Assembly: GCF_016545825.1 (NCBI RefSeq)
Contig: NC_052612.1
Span: 41,771,738-41,835,737, forward strand
Length of the DNA stretch: 64,000 nucleotides
Source: Eucalyptus grandis
Lineage: Eukaryota; Streptophyta; Magnoliopsida; Myrtales; Myrtaceae
Direction of reading: 5' to 3'
Positions within the stretch are counted from its first letter, which is position 1, and every line of letters begins with the position of its first letter. Both the position numbers and the translations under genes were made by a program. Of this stretch, positions 25,999-38,864 are shown piece by piece. The notes under the pieces were generated by a model. It saw nothing but the letters and a program-made list of their open reading frames with translations, did not search any database and was not told where the DNA came from.

Positions 25999-28267
25999 CC
26001 AACATAGAAGGGGGAGGTGAGGGGATTCAAATCTCCTACCTTCTCGATGGGGTTGGGGACGCGTAAGTTTCGGGAGTGGGTTTCGACTCCCACGCCTGCA
26101 AAAAGGCGGACAAAAAAGTCTGAGAGTAAATGTAGAGTAGGAATAGAGTAGGATTGACAAAAAAAAATTCCGTCAAAAGCATATCTATCTATTTTCTTCG
26201 GCTCTATTGATTAAACTTTGGAAACACCATAGATATTGCCTCCTCATAATAATTCTAATAAATAATTTTGGTAAAAGGGATTTAATTCCGACAAAATAAC
26301 AATAAATACTTGATCATATGTAGCATATCATGTGCACTTTCCTGATATTATTTTCTTTTAAGATTACACCTTTTTTTTCCGTTCACATATAATAGTTCAT
26401 GCCCAAAATAATTCAAAACACGTGTCGATCGTATAACAATGAAGGTTAAAATTGATAAAAACATATTGAGATAAGATGAATCATTCAAAACTCCTTTATA
26501 ATTCTTTACATGAAGAATAGGCATGTCTTAACAACCAAACTAAAAGTCAACCCATCTTTACCAAAAAAAAAAAAAATAAAAAGTCAACCCATCAATCGCA
26601 AAAATAATACATATCAAAATTTAAATAGTACCCGAAAGAAAAATGCTAACTTTTTCTTTATCGCCTCGGCATCTGGCATCTCTGTAAGATGCTCTTCTAT
26701 TTTTCATTTAGCATAACTTTTTGACAAGAACTTCTATATAAACACAAAATTACTAAATTATAGCAAGAATCAAACTATTAGAACCCAATATTTATGTCCT
26801 TAGGAAAGGAATAGTTAAATCAGTCAAAATAGATCTATTTCTTAATTCATATAAGTGCTAAGTGAATTATAAATTGATTTACAACTTATTTAGAGCAACT
26901 CATTTTCATAACTCTCATTTCAATTTATCGCTTCACTCACACCACACTCTCCCCTGCATTTGGTTGTGAGTTTTCATAGGTCAGGTTAACTACAGGTTAT
27001 TAGATTTGCATCTATTTGTAAAATGGATTGAAATGAATTTGATAGGTCTATTTGGGCATAATTATTTAGGACCCGACCCGATTGACCCGTTCAATGGGTT
27101 TAGGAACAGCGCGTGGGTGGAAAGCGGAAGTGGAAAAAGGACACGGAGGCGATGACCCCGTAGACCTCAACAGATCCGATCCGAAGGACACGTTGTTGTG
27201 GGGTTTAGAGTGAGGATGGCCGGGTGTCTGGAAACTTCGGAGCTGGGTTGTTCGCTTCCACGCGCAATTTTCGTTACCCTCACGCCACCTACCAGTCCTT
27301 TTTTCTTCCCCCGTGCTTTCCATTATTTTTTATTATCCTCTTTTGATCCTCACCTCTCTATAAACACTTCAGATTTAGTGCCACCGAGGCTTAAAAAGAA
27401 ATTAACATATTTTAAGCACCTACAGAGAATTAATTAAAACGCCTCGATGAAAGAGAGTTTATCATTTCCACTGTACTATATTTCTCGTGCTATGTGTAAT
27501 TAATGCATTAAATATATATATTATTTATATGAGTGCATGAAAAAACTTCAACAGCAATTTTGTAATTTGCTTCATGAATCATTCGAATCAGCTCAATTTC
27601 TCTTGCGACTTAAATTCAATCAAACGCCGCTAAGAGTATACATTGACTCAGACATTGCTCTTGAATTATTTAAGAAAACTACCCAAGAAACCTACACATT
27701 TAACGCCTTATCAGAATTATCTAACTACGATTGTTAAGTTTTCATCCTAACCGAATAGTTTTCAAAAGGATCACAAATCCTACACTCTATGTAGCCTCTG
27801 TAGACTTCAATCTTGCTTTGTTCTATGTTTTGGTTGGTTTTCAGACCGGAGGGAAACTAGAATCAAGTCAAATATACATTCTACATCACTAAATTTTGAT
27901 TGTGTTAAAACAAGCTTCACAAAGATGACCGCAAGGAAAAGGAGATGCACCGTTTTCTGGACCTTTTTTTAATAGTGTGAGGAGAATTGTGGTCATGTGG
28001 CTCTATTGAGAGTTTCTTAGGAGTTAAGGCACGATTCCTGAAAAGAAATATTTTAACCGGTCTTTTCGGATGTACTGGAGTCTAAACGCAATCTAATAGA
28101 ATACATGATTTCCCTGGGAATTTCATTCTTTCTAAGAGCAAAAGGGTCATTCTACTAACGAGGAATTTTGAGGGGGAACGTGGTTTTCACTTTTCAGCCC
28201 CACCTCGCCTCGTGAATGTGATTCCACCCACCGTTATGTATTCGTGCCAAAAAAAAAAAAAAGTACG

Positions 28268-28746
28268 ATCAATACCGTGAGAAATTTCATACTAATATAT
28301 TTATGATAAATTCATTTTAAATTAATTTATTAACCATAAAAAAACTTCAAATTAGTACACTTACGTTAATTTTATCTAAAACTGATTCAATTATGACAAT
28401 TACATCCTTTGTCAGTTTCTATTAAATCAAATAAATACCAAAAAAAATCACAAACCGATTAACATATGACAAATGGAGAATAAATTATCAATCAACTATC
28501 ATATGTCACCCGATTCAATAATATGATTGTAAATTCCAACAAAAACTAATAATAGTGTAAATTTATTACATGTGTATTGATTTGAATTTTTTTTATAATT
28601 GGTCAATGTATTGCAAGACAGTCGAAGGCTAAGGGAACAATATGAGGTAATCAAAAAATTAGTTTTGAGTAAATTTATGTAGGTATACCGATTTTGAGAA
28701 ATTTATTACAGGCACACCGATTTTGGTTTTTGATAATATAAATCCA
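28268..28746. mobile_element. Inverted-repeat MITE-like element, same family as 59316-59750
   Basis: The left part (GATCAATACCGTGAGAAATT and the following ACTAATATATTTATGATAAA) matches the left end of the element at 59316. The right part, read in reverse complement (GATTTATATTATCAAAAACC), resembles the left-end sequence, as expected for terminal inverted repeats. AT-rich, no coding. Ends are approximate and I see no clear target-site duplication. Confidence 0.5.
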
Positions 28747-30084
28747 AAGAATATGAAAGCCAAACATTTAATGTCTCGCTTAGTTCCGTGGAAAGAAATT
28801 TGCAAATGGACTTCCATTTCTCATAATGAGATAATATTGCAAAAAGTTTTCGTCCGATACTTCTCATCGACGGCAACGGCGATGGCGATTGCATATTCTA
28901 GCGAATGGTGGGGGCTGATGACTACCGACGGACGGTGGCAGCCACGACAACTGGCTGCGGTAACCATCGACGGATGGCATTTGAGTTGGGCTTTGATTGC
29001 TTTGTGATGTTGGGATTGTGAAATTGGAATCTCAATACAAGCTGCCACTAGATAATCCAATTCCGCATCAGTCGATTATCTAATTCTACATTTTGATTTT
29101 TCTACAAACATGAAAATTATAGGAATCTGAATCTTGATCTTTAAAAATATCCAATTTCACACAACGCTTAAGAACAACCGTTCCCCTTATTTTCTCATTT
29201 TCTCACCGCCTCCTCCACCTCCAAACTTCTTCCTCAACTCTCTCCTCTCCTCTCAATCGCACGCCACAATCGACGCTCTCGAGGCACGACCACCGCCCCT
29301 CGCCGCCATCATCGGACCTCTCTCGCCATTCGATATATCTGCTCATGCCCGCACGGCACAACTCCGCCTCTCTAAACACGTCTCCCACCATTTGTCGATT
29401 CTCTTTGCTTATTGCAACTTGCCAACTCCAAGACGCCACCGACCCTCAGGCAACCGAGGAGGATCTCGCTCCTGCCCTGTCTGCGCGACCGCGCCGTCGC
29501 CCCGCCCCCGCCGTGGATCGAAACCGCCTTTGGCCTGCCTAACGGAGGGAAAAGGTTCGAGATTTTCAACTCTCAACTGCCGCTGACTTATAATACCGAT
29601 GGAGGTGAAAGCTGAAAATTCAACGCTCGGTTTAAGTAGGCTTGTTCAGCACTATTAATTTAAGTTTTTGCTGATGCTGGAACTCGGAACCGCGGGCTTG
29701 GTCTGCAACTACCTCGAGAAATCAATCCGCAGCTGTTTCGCTGGAAAAAGTCAAAAAATCTTTCACCAAACCTTTGGGTTTTTTATGAGGAAAAAGGGTT
29801 TTCGTGTTGATTCTTGACTGGAGATAATTTGGCAGGGAAATTGAAAAGACGATAATGAAGAACAGGTTTCCGGAATTTAGAGTGCTGAGAAGTAAATTTT
29901 GCAGGAAATAAAGCAAATAAAAGATTAATGAACTTCATTGACTAATGTCCGGGAAAATGTGCGATCGGATTTGCAAAATAATAATCAAACACAAGCGGAC
30001 ACTCCTGCTCCTGCTCACTATAGTTAGTGCCACGCGTCTTCCGAAGTTTTTTTAGTCAGAATAGATTCTGAAAATTGAAAAAAA

Positions 30085-30830
30085 TAAGGCACTATTTAGT
30101 AATATTCCAAACAATGTCTGTTGTTTTATTCCCTAGAAAAAGAAAATCGGTTTGATAAATTTTTTGTTCTCAATAACAAAATTTGTTTTTTTATTCTTGA
30201 AAATAGAAACAAAATCAAGAAGTAAAAAATAGTAATTTCTTATTCCCGAGAATAATTTCATAGTCAAGTCCAACTTTTTCTTTTTCTCTTTTCTTTTATT
30301 AATTTGTCATTCTCTCTTCTTCTTCCTCCCAACCGATCACCAACCACCACCGACCACTGTTGTTGTCGTTGGCAGTAGCCCGCGACTGGCTAAGCGAAGT
30401 TTGGCAAGCTCACTGGAGGCTTAACTAACCATCGCGAGCCTCGGCCTTGCAAATCTGGGTAACGCTAAGCCTATCTAGTGGCTAGTCGAACCTTGCCTAT
30501 GGCCAGGTGAGCCTCACCCAGGTGACTCGAGGTCAAGCCTCGCCAGACCTTGCCCTAGCCTGACAAGATTCTTGTGAGCTCACCGGACCTCGCCGAGTCG
30601 GTCGCCGTCTCAAGACTGGCCATGGCCAACGACTAGCTACAAAGGAGGAGGAAGAATAAGAGAAAAGATAAAAGATAAAAATAAGAAAAATATATTATAA
30701 GTATTAAAAAATTAAAAGAAATAAAAAAATATAAGAGTCATGCCAAAAGTATTTTTATCCCGAGAATAAAAATTTTGGACAATTATTAAACGTTTTTAAA
30801 TACTTAGAAACTCATCCAAGCAAAAAAAAG
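30085..30830. mobile_element. Foldback-type element with GC-rich core
   Basis: AT-rich arms with partly complementary ends (ATTCCAAACAATGTCTG on the left; GGACAATTATTAAACG on the right) surround a core at about 30340-30640 made of short degenerate repeats of GGC/GAGG/CTCACC type. The same arm-and-core plan recurs at 55970-56569 and 61560-62310. No coding. Borders are uncertain. Confidence 0.5.
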
Positions 30831-32466
30831 AAGAAGGAAAAACCATTTGTTCCCTAGAGTGCTATACAATTAAATGAAGAATAGATTTTGGAATTCAAAG
30901 TGCTACGCATCTTCTGAAGTTACCAGTATGTTTTTCGTACGTTGATAATCATTATCCACAAAAAAAAAAATCAATATTTCCGAAGTCTTTGAAATAAAAA
31001 TCGCCACTTGATATAAGAATCATCACACCATGCTAAAAATATGACACTTGAATCCGGGAATCGACACATCTTGTTTGTCCTCCAATTCCAGCATTTAGCA
31101 AAGTTTACAAACGATGAATCTTCAATAATTGACATTGAGTGGCAATATTACATGCCGATACTTTAGTATCGACATCTTCACAAAAGTTGATATTTTTTCA
31201 CGTAAATAGCCACACAACCACTGGATGACTGCATTTGTGCTTTGAACCCGTATTTGCCCTCCGATGCTTTAGTTAGCATTGAAAATGGGGGAAATCTAGA
31301 TGAGGAGAAATTTGAACCTAAAATGGAGAACGGTGTGTATTTGGAAAGAATTCTGAAAGAAGAAACTATCTCCAAGTCTTGGGTTACCACTTATATGGTA
31401 CCGTGAAGTAGTAGCCAAGTTAGATTGGATAAGTGGCAGCCTATGAACGATAAGTGATAAAATGACGCGACAAAAAAACATTAGTATTGTTTTAGAAACC
31501 AAGGACATCATTGTGTGTCCAATGAGATAAGTAAATAGATGTTTTGCCAATATTAGCTTACAGGTTAATTAAGTGATCTCATCTAATACTCGATTTGTTT
31601 GTTTATGTTATATACCCATCAACATAGTAACAACATGTATTTTTTTTTTCTGGGTAAAGTAGTAATAACATGTATTGACAGATGCTTAGCTTGTTAAAAT
31701 CACCCTTATTGATTTTGATTTAAAGAATCCATTTATTTAAACTAAAAATCACACAACTGGCTAAAGAACAAGTTAGATGCCCCAAGATATGTTTATTTTT
31801 TATTTTTTATTTTAATTTATAAATAATAATGGGAAAAAGCCACTAAAAATCCAAAATTAAACAAACGGGGAAATAATTTTTCTTTTTATCTTCAGTGGTC
31901 CACATTGTCAAATCGAAACATTCCAATTCTTAATTTTCAAATTTATTGATAAACACCTAAATTGTATTCACTTCAATTTGAAATTTTCTTCCTCTTCACT
32001 CCGCTTACGTGGAATTTCCGGCGCCGATCGGGCCGACGTGGCTAATCGACCCGTCAAATAAGGCTCGACCGGCCAGACAAGGAAATAAAAATCTGACCCG
32101 ACGACGCCCTCCCCAGAATCGTCCTACGTGGCGGCACCCGATAGGCGGCAGGCCGAGAGCGCACCGAAAGCGGGAGGGCACCCGAAAATCTTCCCAGCCA
32201 ATCGTCTGACCATCTTGTCTTTTTCTTTCCCCGATATAAAAATCTGCAAATATTTCCTTCCTTGGACTTCCCCTTTTATCCCATCTCCTCTCGGCGAGAT
32301 AAGCCCCCGCGAGGTTTCTCTCTCTGGCACCCTTTCTCTCTCTACGATGCTGGGAGAATTCAACGCCTCTTCCTCTTCGTCTTCTTCCTGACACTCGCCT
32401 TCCCCTTTCTCTCCGGGCGAGAGGAGAGAGAGAATTGGGAATTCGGTGACGGAGAAGGAGTAAGGA

Positions 32467-32487
32467 AGAGAGAGAGAGAGAGAGAGA
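32467..32487. repeat. (AG)n microsatellite in the R3H 5'UTR
   Basis: About ten AG units some 20 bases upstream of the R3H start codon, in a generally purine/pyrimidine-rich leader (32270-32507). Confidence 0.9.
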
Positions 32488-32507
32488 AGGCAGAGAGGTG
32501 AAGAGCC

Positions 32508-35500
32508 ATGGACCCAGCAACAGCGGCGGCGGCGGCGGCGGCGGCTCCGAACGACAAGGAGGCGATGGTGGATCCTTTCCTCGTCGAGGCTCTCCAGAAC
32601 CCTCGCCACCGCCTCACCAGTAAGCTCCCCTTTGCTTTTGGGCCAGCTCCCCCGATTTTTCTTGCCGCGGTTCCGTGTCGATTGCGGATTTCGTTGTATC
32701 GGGTGTCGGCCTTTGGAGGGGTCTTGGGTGGGTAGTGGGATTTTATCGCTTTTGACATTGAAGATTTGGTTTTTATGTCTTTTCGGGTCGGTGGAGAATT
32801 TCGTGTGGGGTTAGGTTTTCTGATAGAGGCTCGATCGGGCGTAGGGTTTGTGCGGAATGTTCAGATCTGAGGCTGCTCTGAGCAATTGCCCTCTGTTGGA
32901 GCTGAGAGAGATGAGGAAATCGAGTGAAACGACTTTTGTCTGGTCTTTTTTTTTTTTTTGGGGGTGGGTTGGTTGTCGTCATGCTGGTTCTTGTTGGGTG
33001 TGGCTTAATCGCGAAACGGCGAAACATCGGGGTATTAATTAGCTTAGTTCTGAAGATTTTAGCACGGGGGGTATGTCTTATCTGGAGCATAAGATTAAAT
33101 ACACCCTCTCAAGGGGGTAATTCTTGTGGGGACTTTCCTTGAATGGTGTTGCCTCACTTAGCCCCGGCCTTTTTCCATGGGCGATGTGTTGTTATTGGTT
33201 GCTTGGGGCCCTGCTGGACAAAGGGTCTTGTGAAAACTGTTGTGGGAATCTGAATAAGTTTAACTCTAGGATTTTCATTATCCCCTTAATGTGGAAACTC
33301 ATCATGCATCTCCGCTTCCATGTGTATTTCCCTTAGAATGTTATGGTTATTAGTCACAGTGAAAATTCAATTTTGTTCTGTAGTTGCCTGTTAATCCCCG
33401 ATAAGATAGGACCGTAGGTATTGAATGTCTTACACATGTCTTAAATTTTATCATCTCATTGTATCAGACCGAAAATCCTAGTAATTAATGTAGCCTAAAG
33501 GCTATTCTGGCAACCTGTATAATGTATTGCTCCTGGGCCAGTCACGGTGACTATCTACACCTCTCGAGTGATGTTATTCACATATATCATGGGTGGATGA
33601 AGAGTTACAATGTAGAAGGCAAGATAAGTGGCCTTAACATGAGAGATTGACTTGCACTAGTTGTCAAGTTAAATGAACTAGCATGCCACTATATTCAGCA
33701 CCCTTGAAGCCATAAGAAGAAAGAAAATCTTTGTTGGACATTTCTCATTACTTCTCTCTACTTGACCGCATTTATTGGTTGCTTTATAAACAATGCTCAC
33801 TCCAACTCAGCAATTTCTTTCATCAAGATCTCTGGTTGAACTCTGAAGGCTGAATTCTCAGCTTATGAAAAATGTTCAGGCAGCGTGGGTTTTATCCTGC
33901 ACATTGGTTCAGTTGACTGATCACTTAATCGTTTTCTTTGTTGCTATGCCGAAACTTAAGGCTACTGTCAGAAACATTTATATGATTCTGCTATCTGCTT
34001 AGCTCTAGCAACTTTTGAGTGACGATGCTCAAGTTATAGCTGTACCGCCTAGTTGTAACCTTGACTTTATTTGTGCATTGGTTGAAAGTGAAACTATTTT
34101 GGTTGCATGCCACTGTTTAAGTACCTAAAGCAGCAAATAGAATATTCACAATTGGCTGGAATAGATGGTTTGTTTTCATCTCTGAGGATCTTATGTCAAA
34201 ATCATGCCTTTTATAGCTTCAGTCAATGGAGCTTAAATCTTCTCCAGGTCTCTGAGTGTGCAGTAATAGGGAATGTAAACTGAATGGCTATTACATGTTT
34301 TAATAAGGATGTATAATTTCACTACTTCATGTTGTTTTGGTTTTTACTAGACTAAATATTGTCGTCTTCACTTTCTAGCTGTCGTCTTGTTTGTCTAGAT
34401 CTCTCTCTCTCTCTTCTTTTTTTTTTTTTTTAAACCACTTAATGCGCATAGAAATCTAATTCTATTTCACCATTTTCTGCTGTATCATGAGTCAGTTTTG
34501 AGGATGGAACTCGATGTTCGGAAGTTCATTCAAAACACTGGTCAGCAACACTTCGAATTTCAGCACTTCCCAACTTCTTACCTACGGCTAGCTGCACACC
34601 GTGTTGCTCAACACTATGGTTTGCAAACTATGGTTCAGGAAGGTGGTTTAGATGGCAATGGAAATAGGATACTGGTGATCAAAACAGCAGGAAGCAGACT
34701 TCCTGCTGTCCGCTTATCAGATATTCCTGCCAAACAGTTGGAAGATGATAAGGCTGAACAGGTTAAGATTGTTATCAGGCCTCGACCTAGTAAAGCATCT
34801 GCTTATGGAGCCAATGACTCAGGGATGAAAAGAGGCCAAGTGCGAAGTGTGGAAGAGAGGAAAGAGGAGTATGATAGAGCACGTGCTCGTATCTTCAGTA
34901 GCCCAAGTGGTTCTGATTCGGATGATACATTTTCTCAGACCTCTATTGACCGGAGGAATATATCTTTGAACAGAGATGATAATGAAGTGTGCAGGATTCC
35001 CATGGTGGATGTTGATAAGAATACAGGCATTAGAGATGGCAGCACACAATCTAGGGTAGCCATTCTTAGAGACAGAGAAAAAGATCGTTCTGACCCAGAT
35101 TATGATCGGAGTTATGAAAGGTAAGGTCTTTTCTGTTCCATTGGTATTCTTCTTTTTGAGCGTGAGATCAATGTGACTGGAGTTCATCTCAGCCTCGATT
35201 TAATCCTTTGATCAGCTGTTTTACTTCTCATTCAACACAATTTATCATAAGAAGCACAGCAAAAGTGGTGACATATTTTAGTATTCATCACTTTGTTGTG
35301 AAAAGCTGTTGATAAAGTTATTTACAGGCATATGCTGTCAATTTGCTGTGTAACTGTTACAATGACACTTGTTTTGCTTAGCCTTCTCCCTTGTCCCAAA
35401 AATATGTTTTTGTGTAGCTGTAACATGGCATTATGCAATGCCATCTCAATATTGGTGTTTTGTTTGATGAATTCCGTACTGGAACAGGTACGTTAGGAAT

Positions 35501-36263
35501 GTCCCTGCTGGTCAAAGTTTTGGTTTGGTGCCCTTCAACATGCAAAAGATTCAACATCCTTTTGGGCATTTTGATGCTGGATTTACTCCACTTGGTCAGA
35601 TGCCGAGGCCTCAAGCTTCACTTAACTATATGCCTCCTTCTGGTGCTGTCATGAACTCTTTTGGAGTGACGGGATTGAATCAAAATACAAGTGATGCTGG
35701 GTACATGCAGTGGCCTACTGCTGCAATGATGTATGCACACTCATATGATCAACTCCGGCATGGTGTTTTCCAGGTGAAAATATCCTATTAATCTATCTAT
35801 TTTAGTAGCCATGTGAAGGGAAGCTTAGATTGCAATGAATTTACTGTTTCTTAGTCATATAATCAGATTGAGTTTGTTTTTCAGAGGTTTATCTTTATTT
35901 TTTTGGGTTCTCTTGGCAATTCTTTCATTTCCTGCATTGATGCTGTTCAATGTCATATGTGTCAATTGGCTGAGTTAGAGATTTTTATGTTGCTGTCTGG
36001 ATCTTAGCCTATGGTTTATGGATTTTCTATCTGTGACAATCTTCAAGATGATGTCTCTTGTTCTTGCCTGAATTTGCCTTTGAACCAAGTCTTTTGCTGC
36101 ATTGGCCTGAAGCCAGCTTACTCCTTTTTCTCTTATGTCGCCAACCATTCATTTTTTACCAAGGCGTGTTTTCCCTCCCACTGTTTATGACGTATTCCCC
36201 CTTATTTTGCAGGCCCCAGTCTGTCAGCAGCCACTGAGCTTTGATTACTCGCAAAACCATTAA
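32508..36263 (+). CDS. R3H-SUZ domain nucleic-acid-binding protein
   Basis: Predicted single-stranded nucleic-acid binder of the plant R3H family; cellular role poorly known. Four exons: 32508-32619, 34496-35120, 35488-35773 and 36213-36263, all GT-AG and in frame, 357 residues. After an Ala-rich start and VDPFLVEALQNPRHRLT comes the R3H domain (about 38-100: LRMELDVRKFIQNTGQQHFE, FPTSYLRLAAHRVAQHYGL). The R3H signature Arg and His are the R and H of RLAAH. A SUZ-like stretch follows (KIVIRPRPSK, then VEERKEEYDRARARIFSS). The tail is Gly/Met/Gln-rich and disordered. The 1.9-kb first intron is typical for this family. Its closest Arabidopsis relatives are At2g40960 and At3g56680, which sit next to bZIP17 and bZIP49. 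No defect seen. Confidence 0.9.
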
Positions 36264-37441
36264 TTAGTGCTAGGTTATGGTGTTGTATGACTGATTCACA
36301 TGCAAATACTTTTGTTCTGTTAGGAGTTTTCTTATGTTAGACTTCATATATTCAGATCCAATGTTTGGCTAGAACCTCTGTTCTATTTCAAGCTTCAGTG
36401 ACTTTCTTTTATATCTTTTGAATACCGATTATAGTATGGGACTTATCCGGTGTTGCTGTATGGGATTTATTTGGTGTTGCTCGTCATTCTAGTACTATAT
36501 CTTTCCTTTTGACGATAACATTTAGTAGAATATATTGTACTTTGATCTAATAAATGACCTGTTCTGTTGGTCCAAGTTCCCGCGTCTCACTTTGCATTTC
36601 TGGGGTTACAAGCCTGCTTTACTCTGTAGTAGTTCATAAGATTTTTGACATGCACAAATCCTAACACGATAACACTGGGGATGGCAAACACAAGGTCCAC
36701 AAGGCAGAGTACATACTGCATATCTGGTTTATTAACATGTGGTGATTGTCATTCCACCATCTCAATATGATCCTGTTGCCATTTCCGACTTGCTGCGGGA
36801 AAGCTAAAATCAGGCCCCTAAAGTTAAATTGACATGCGTACGTACTCCACATTTTCACGGTAGTTATACAATCGTAGGCATTATCCAAGTGCAATAAACA
36901 GGTGAGATCGGGGAAAGTTCCCTTCAGGTGGTTCGGGAACTGGGTTTTGAAGCTTCGGGCGTGCTAATGAGTACAGTGCAGATTGAAGTTGCCCTCAATA
37001 CTTGCTTAGATATAACAGATCTTCTGGTCACATTATCATCGAACCCATAAAGTGTTCTCGTCTGCAGCAGTGTGCCAGGACTTAAATCAGTTAAAAACGG
37101 GTTCGAGTAATGAAAATGATTAGTCTCCACGTGCCTCTGGCCCTCCACTAAACAGGTCTTTTAACTTTTTATGAGTTATAGACAGAAGTTTTGAGGTCCA
37201 ACCTAACGGCTTTCGAAAAGGCATGTTTCCCACTGGATCTGACAACCCATTTTTCCTGTGTTCTAGTACAATAAGAGAAGGCTAGTTGACAAGGGCAAGT
37301 AACCACACGTCTTAAAAGTCTTCAGATTTGATCTATAAGATAGATCATTAGATCTTATCTTCCTATAAACCTAAGACGCTCAACGAATTAGCCAACTTCA
37401 GTAGCTAATTGAGCTGGCTTCAAGGAAAAGAGGCATGCCAA
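36264..37441. other. R3H 3'UTR and intergenic spacer
   Basis: The first few hundred bases should be the 3'UTR of the R3H gene. After that I see no gene. A short string TGTTCTAGTACAATAAGAGA at about 37258 recurs at 42299, close to another repeat, and may be a shared transposon fragment. Confidence 0.5.
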
Positions 37442-37870
37442 TGTCATAGGTCGGCAATTCTTTGACCTCATAACAACCTGTACGGCACCTAGCGAGCAGA
37501 ATTCATCAAGCCAACCTTCGTTCAATAGTTGTTCTAGAAAAACAATATGACGAATAGCTTTCTTATGTGAGATGGTACCACATCCAACTTAGCTCAAACG
37601 ACTAGTCCATCGAGCGAAATAATATATTACCACATCCATCATAAGAGCGACATTAGCTCACGATCAATTTATGTACAAGATGTCAACCCCACATTCAAAG
37701 CTCCTAAGAGATACACACATTTTATCTTAGAATTCCTAATACTAATTGTCTTAACGCCACTCCTATGAACCAGTTATATTCATCCACTTTGCATCCTCAT
37801 TTTTTAATTCATGAACCTCAAACTTCATTCCCAAGAGTTCATAAGTACGGAAAAATCACGGACCGTGACA
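37442..37870 (-). repeat. 3' LTR of the compact element
   Basis: 429 bases. Shared landmarks with the partner LTR include ATTCATCA, TTCAATAGTTGTT, CTAGTCCATCGAGC, GCTCCTAAGAGATA and CTTCA(T/C)TCCCAAG, in the same order and spacing. Confidence 0.75.
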
Positions 37871-38407
37871 TACTCCCCCACTCAATTCCACAATGCCCTC
37901 ATTGTGGGCTGTTCCATCGCTTCCTTGCATTTCCCTAGCCATCAATGCCACTCTTTAGGACTCACATAGATGACGACGCTCACCTAGCAAAACAGGTCAC
38001 TCCACTCCATTTGTTGCTTCCTTGAACGGAAGCCATTTGCAAATTCCAGTCGCTAGTGCTCTTTGACAAGTGTGGCATTCCTAGCCAATTGTACTCCTTT
38101 GGCAGCATCTTCTTTCACCTATTAAGTTCCTCTTGATTTTAGCAAGCCAACGGAGGATACTCTCCTTGTTGGAAACATGATAATAGACCTCCTCTTGAAA
38201 TTTGCTTATTAATTTAAGAACATTATCCCTATTCAGTGAGCAATTCAGTTCCTTCTTGTGTCCCCATTGTCATTTTAGAAGTTATACGAGAGCTATATGT
38301 TGTCCTAACCCTCTTGGCCTTGGCAATCACTCTCTGCCTTTACAGGACCTAGAAGACCACAAGCTCCACTCAAATCACCCACCTAGGGATTTTGCTCCGG
38401 TTCCATT

Positions 38408-38864
38408 TGTCATGGGCCGGCAGTTCCTTGGCCTCGGAACAACCCAAATGGCGCCTAACAAGCATAATTCATCAGACTAGCTTTTGTTCAATAGTTGTTT
38501 CGGAGAAAAATATGGCAAATAACTTTCTTATACAAGGTGGTATCACATCTAACTTAGCTCGAGCGTCTAGTCCATCGAGCAAGACAATGGATTATTTTAG
38601 GCTTGACAATTGGTTTTAACTTGCTATTGCCTCATCAAGAGAGCGATATTAGCTATCGATTAGTATGTGCACAGGAGGCTGACTTCACCTTTAGCGCTCC
38701 TAAGAGATATATTCATTCTATTCTAAAACTCCTAGTACTAATTGTTTTGACGTTACTCTTACAAATTAGTTGTATTCATTCCTTTTGCATCTTCATTCTT
38801 CACTCAGTAACCCAAACTTCACTCCCAAGGATTAAAGAGTATGGGAGAATTACCGACTATGACA
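38408..38864 (-). repeat. 5' LTR of the compact element
   Basis: 457 bases. It aligns along its length with 37442-37870 by the same ordered landmarks. The difference in length comes from small insertions. Open frames inside it have no family match. Confidence 0.75.

Larger units (their letters stand above)
25759..31999. other. Gene-empty, transposon-rich region, 6.2 kb
   Basis: Apart from the hairpin at 25960 and the inverted-repeat candidates at 28268 and 30085 listed separately, I find no gene. A GC-rich patch at 29190-29560 gives overlapping frames on both strands with low-complexity Pro/Arg/Ser content and no family motif. A similar patch lies at 27060-27400. Both may be old promoter or transposon pieces. 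Confidence 0.5.
37442..38864 (-). mobile_element. Compact non-coding LTR retroelement (TRIM-like)
   Basis: Two diverged direct repeats flank a 537-base interior: 37442-37870 and 38408-38864. Both begin TGTCAT and end in TGACA on the plus strand. Orientation is minus: beside the 37442-37870 LTR the minus strand reads GAGTGGGGGAGTA, a polypurine tract, immediately before TGTCACGG. Beside the other LTR, two bases in, the minus strand reads TGGAACCGGAGC, a plausible tRNA primer site starting TGG. The flanking bases CCAA occur at 37438-37441 and 38865-38868, a possible 4-bp target-site duplication. The interior has no gag or pol. The divergence of the LTRs implies an old insertion. Confidence 0.75.

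Noticed and set aside
26030..26110. tRNA-like T-arm word (GGGTTTCGACTCCCAC)
   Set aside because: No matching acceptor stem, anticodon arm or D-arm at the right distances.
29134..29586. GC-rich patch with overlapping open frames on both strands
   Set aside because: Low-complexity Pro/Arg/Ser translations and no family motif; looks like chance frames in GC-rich DNA.
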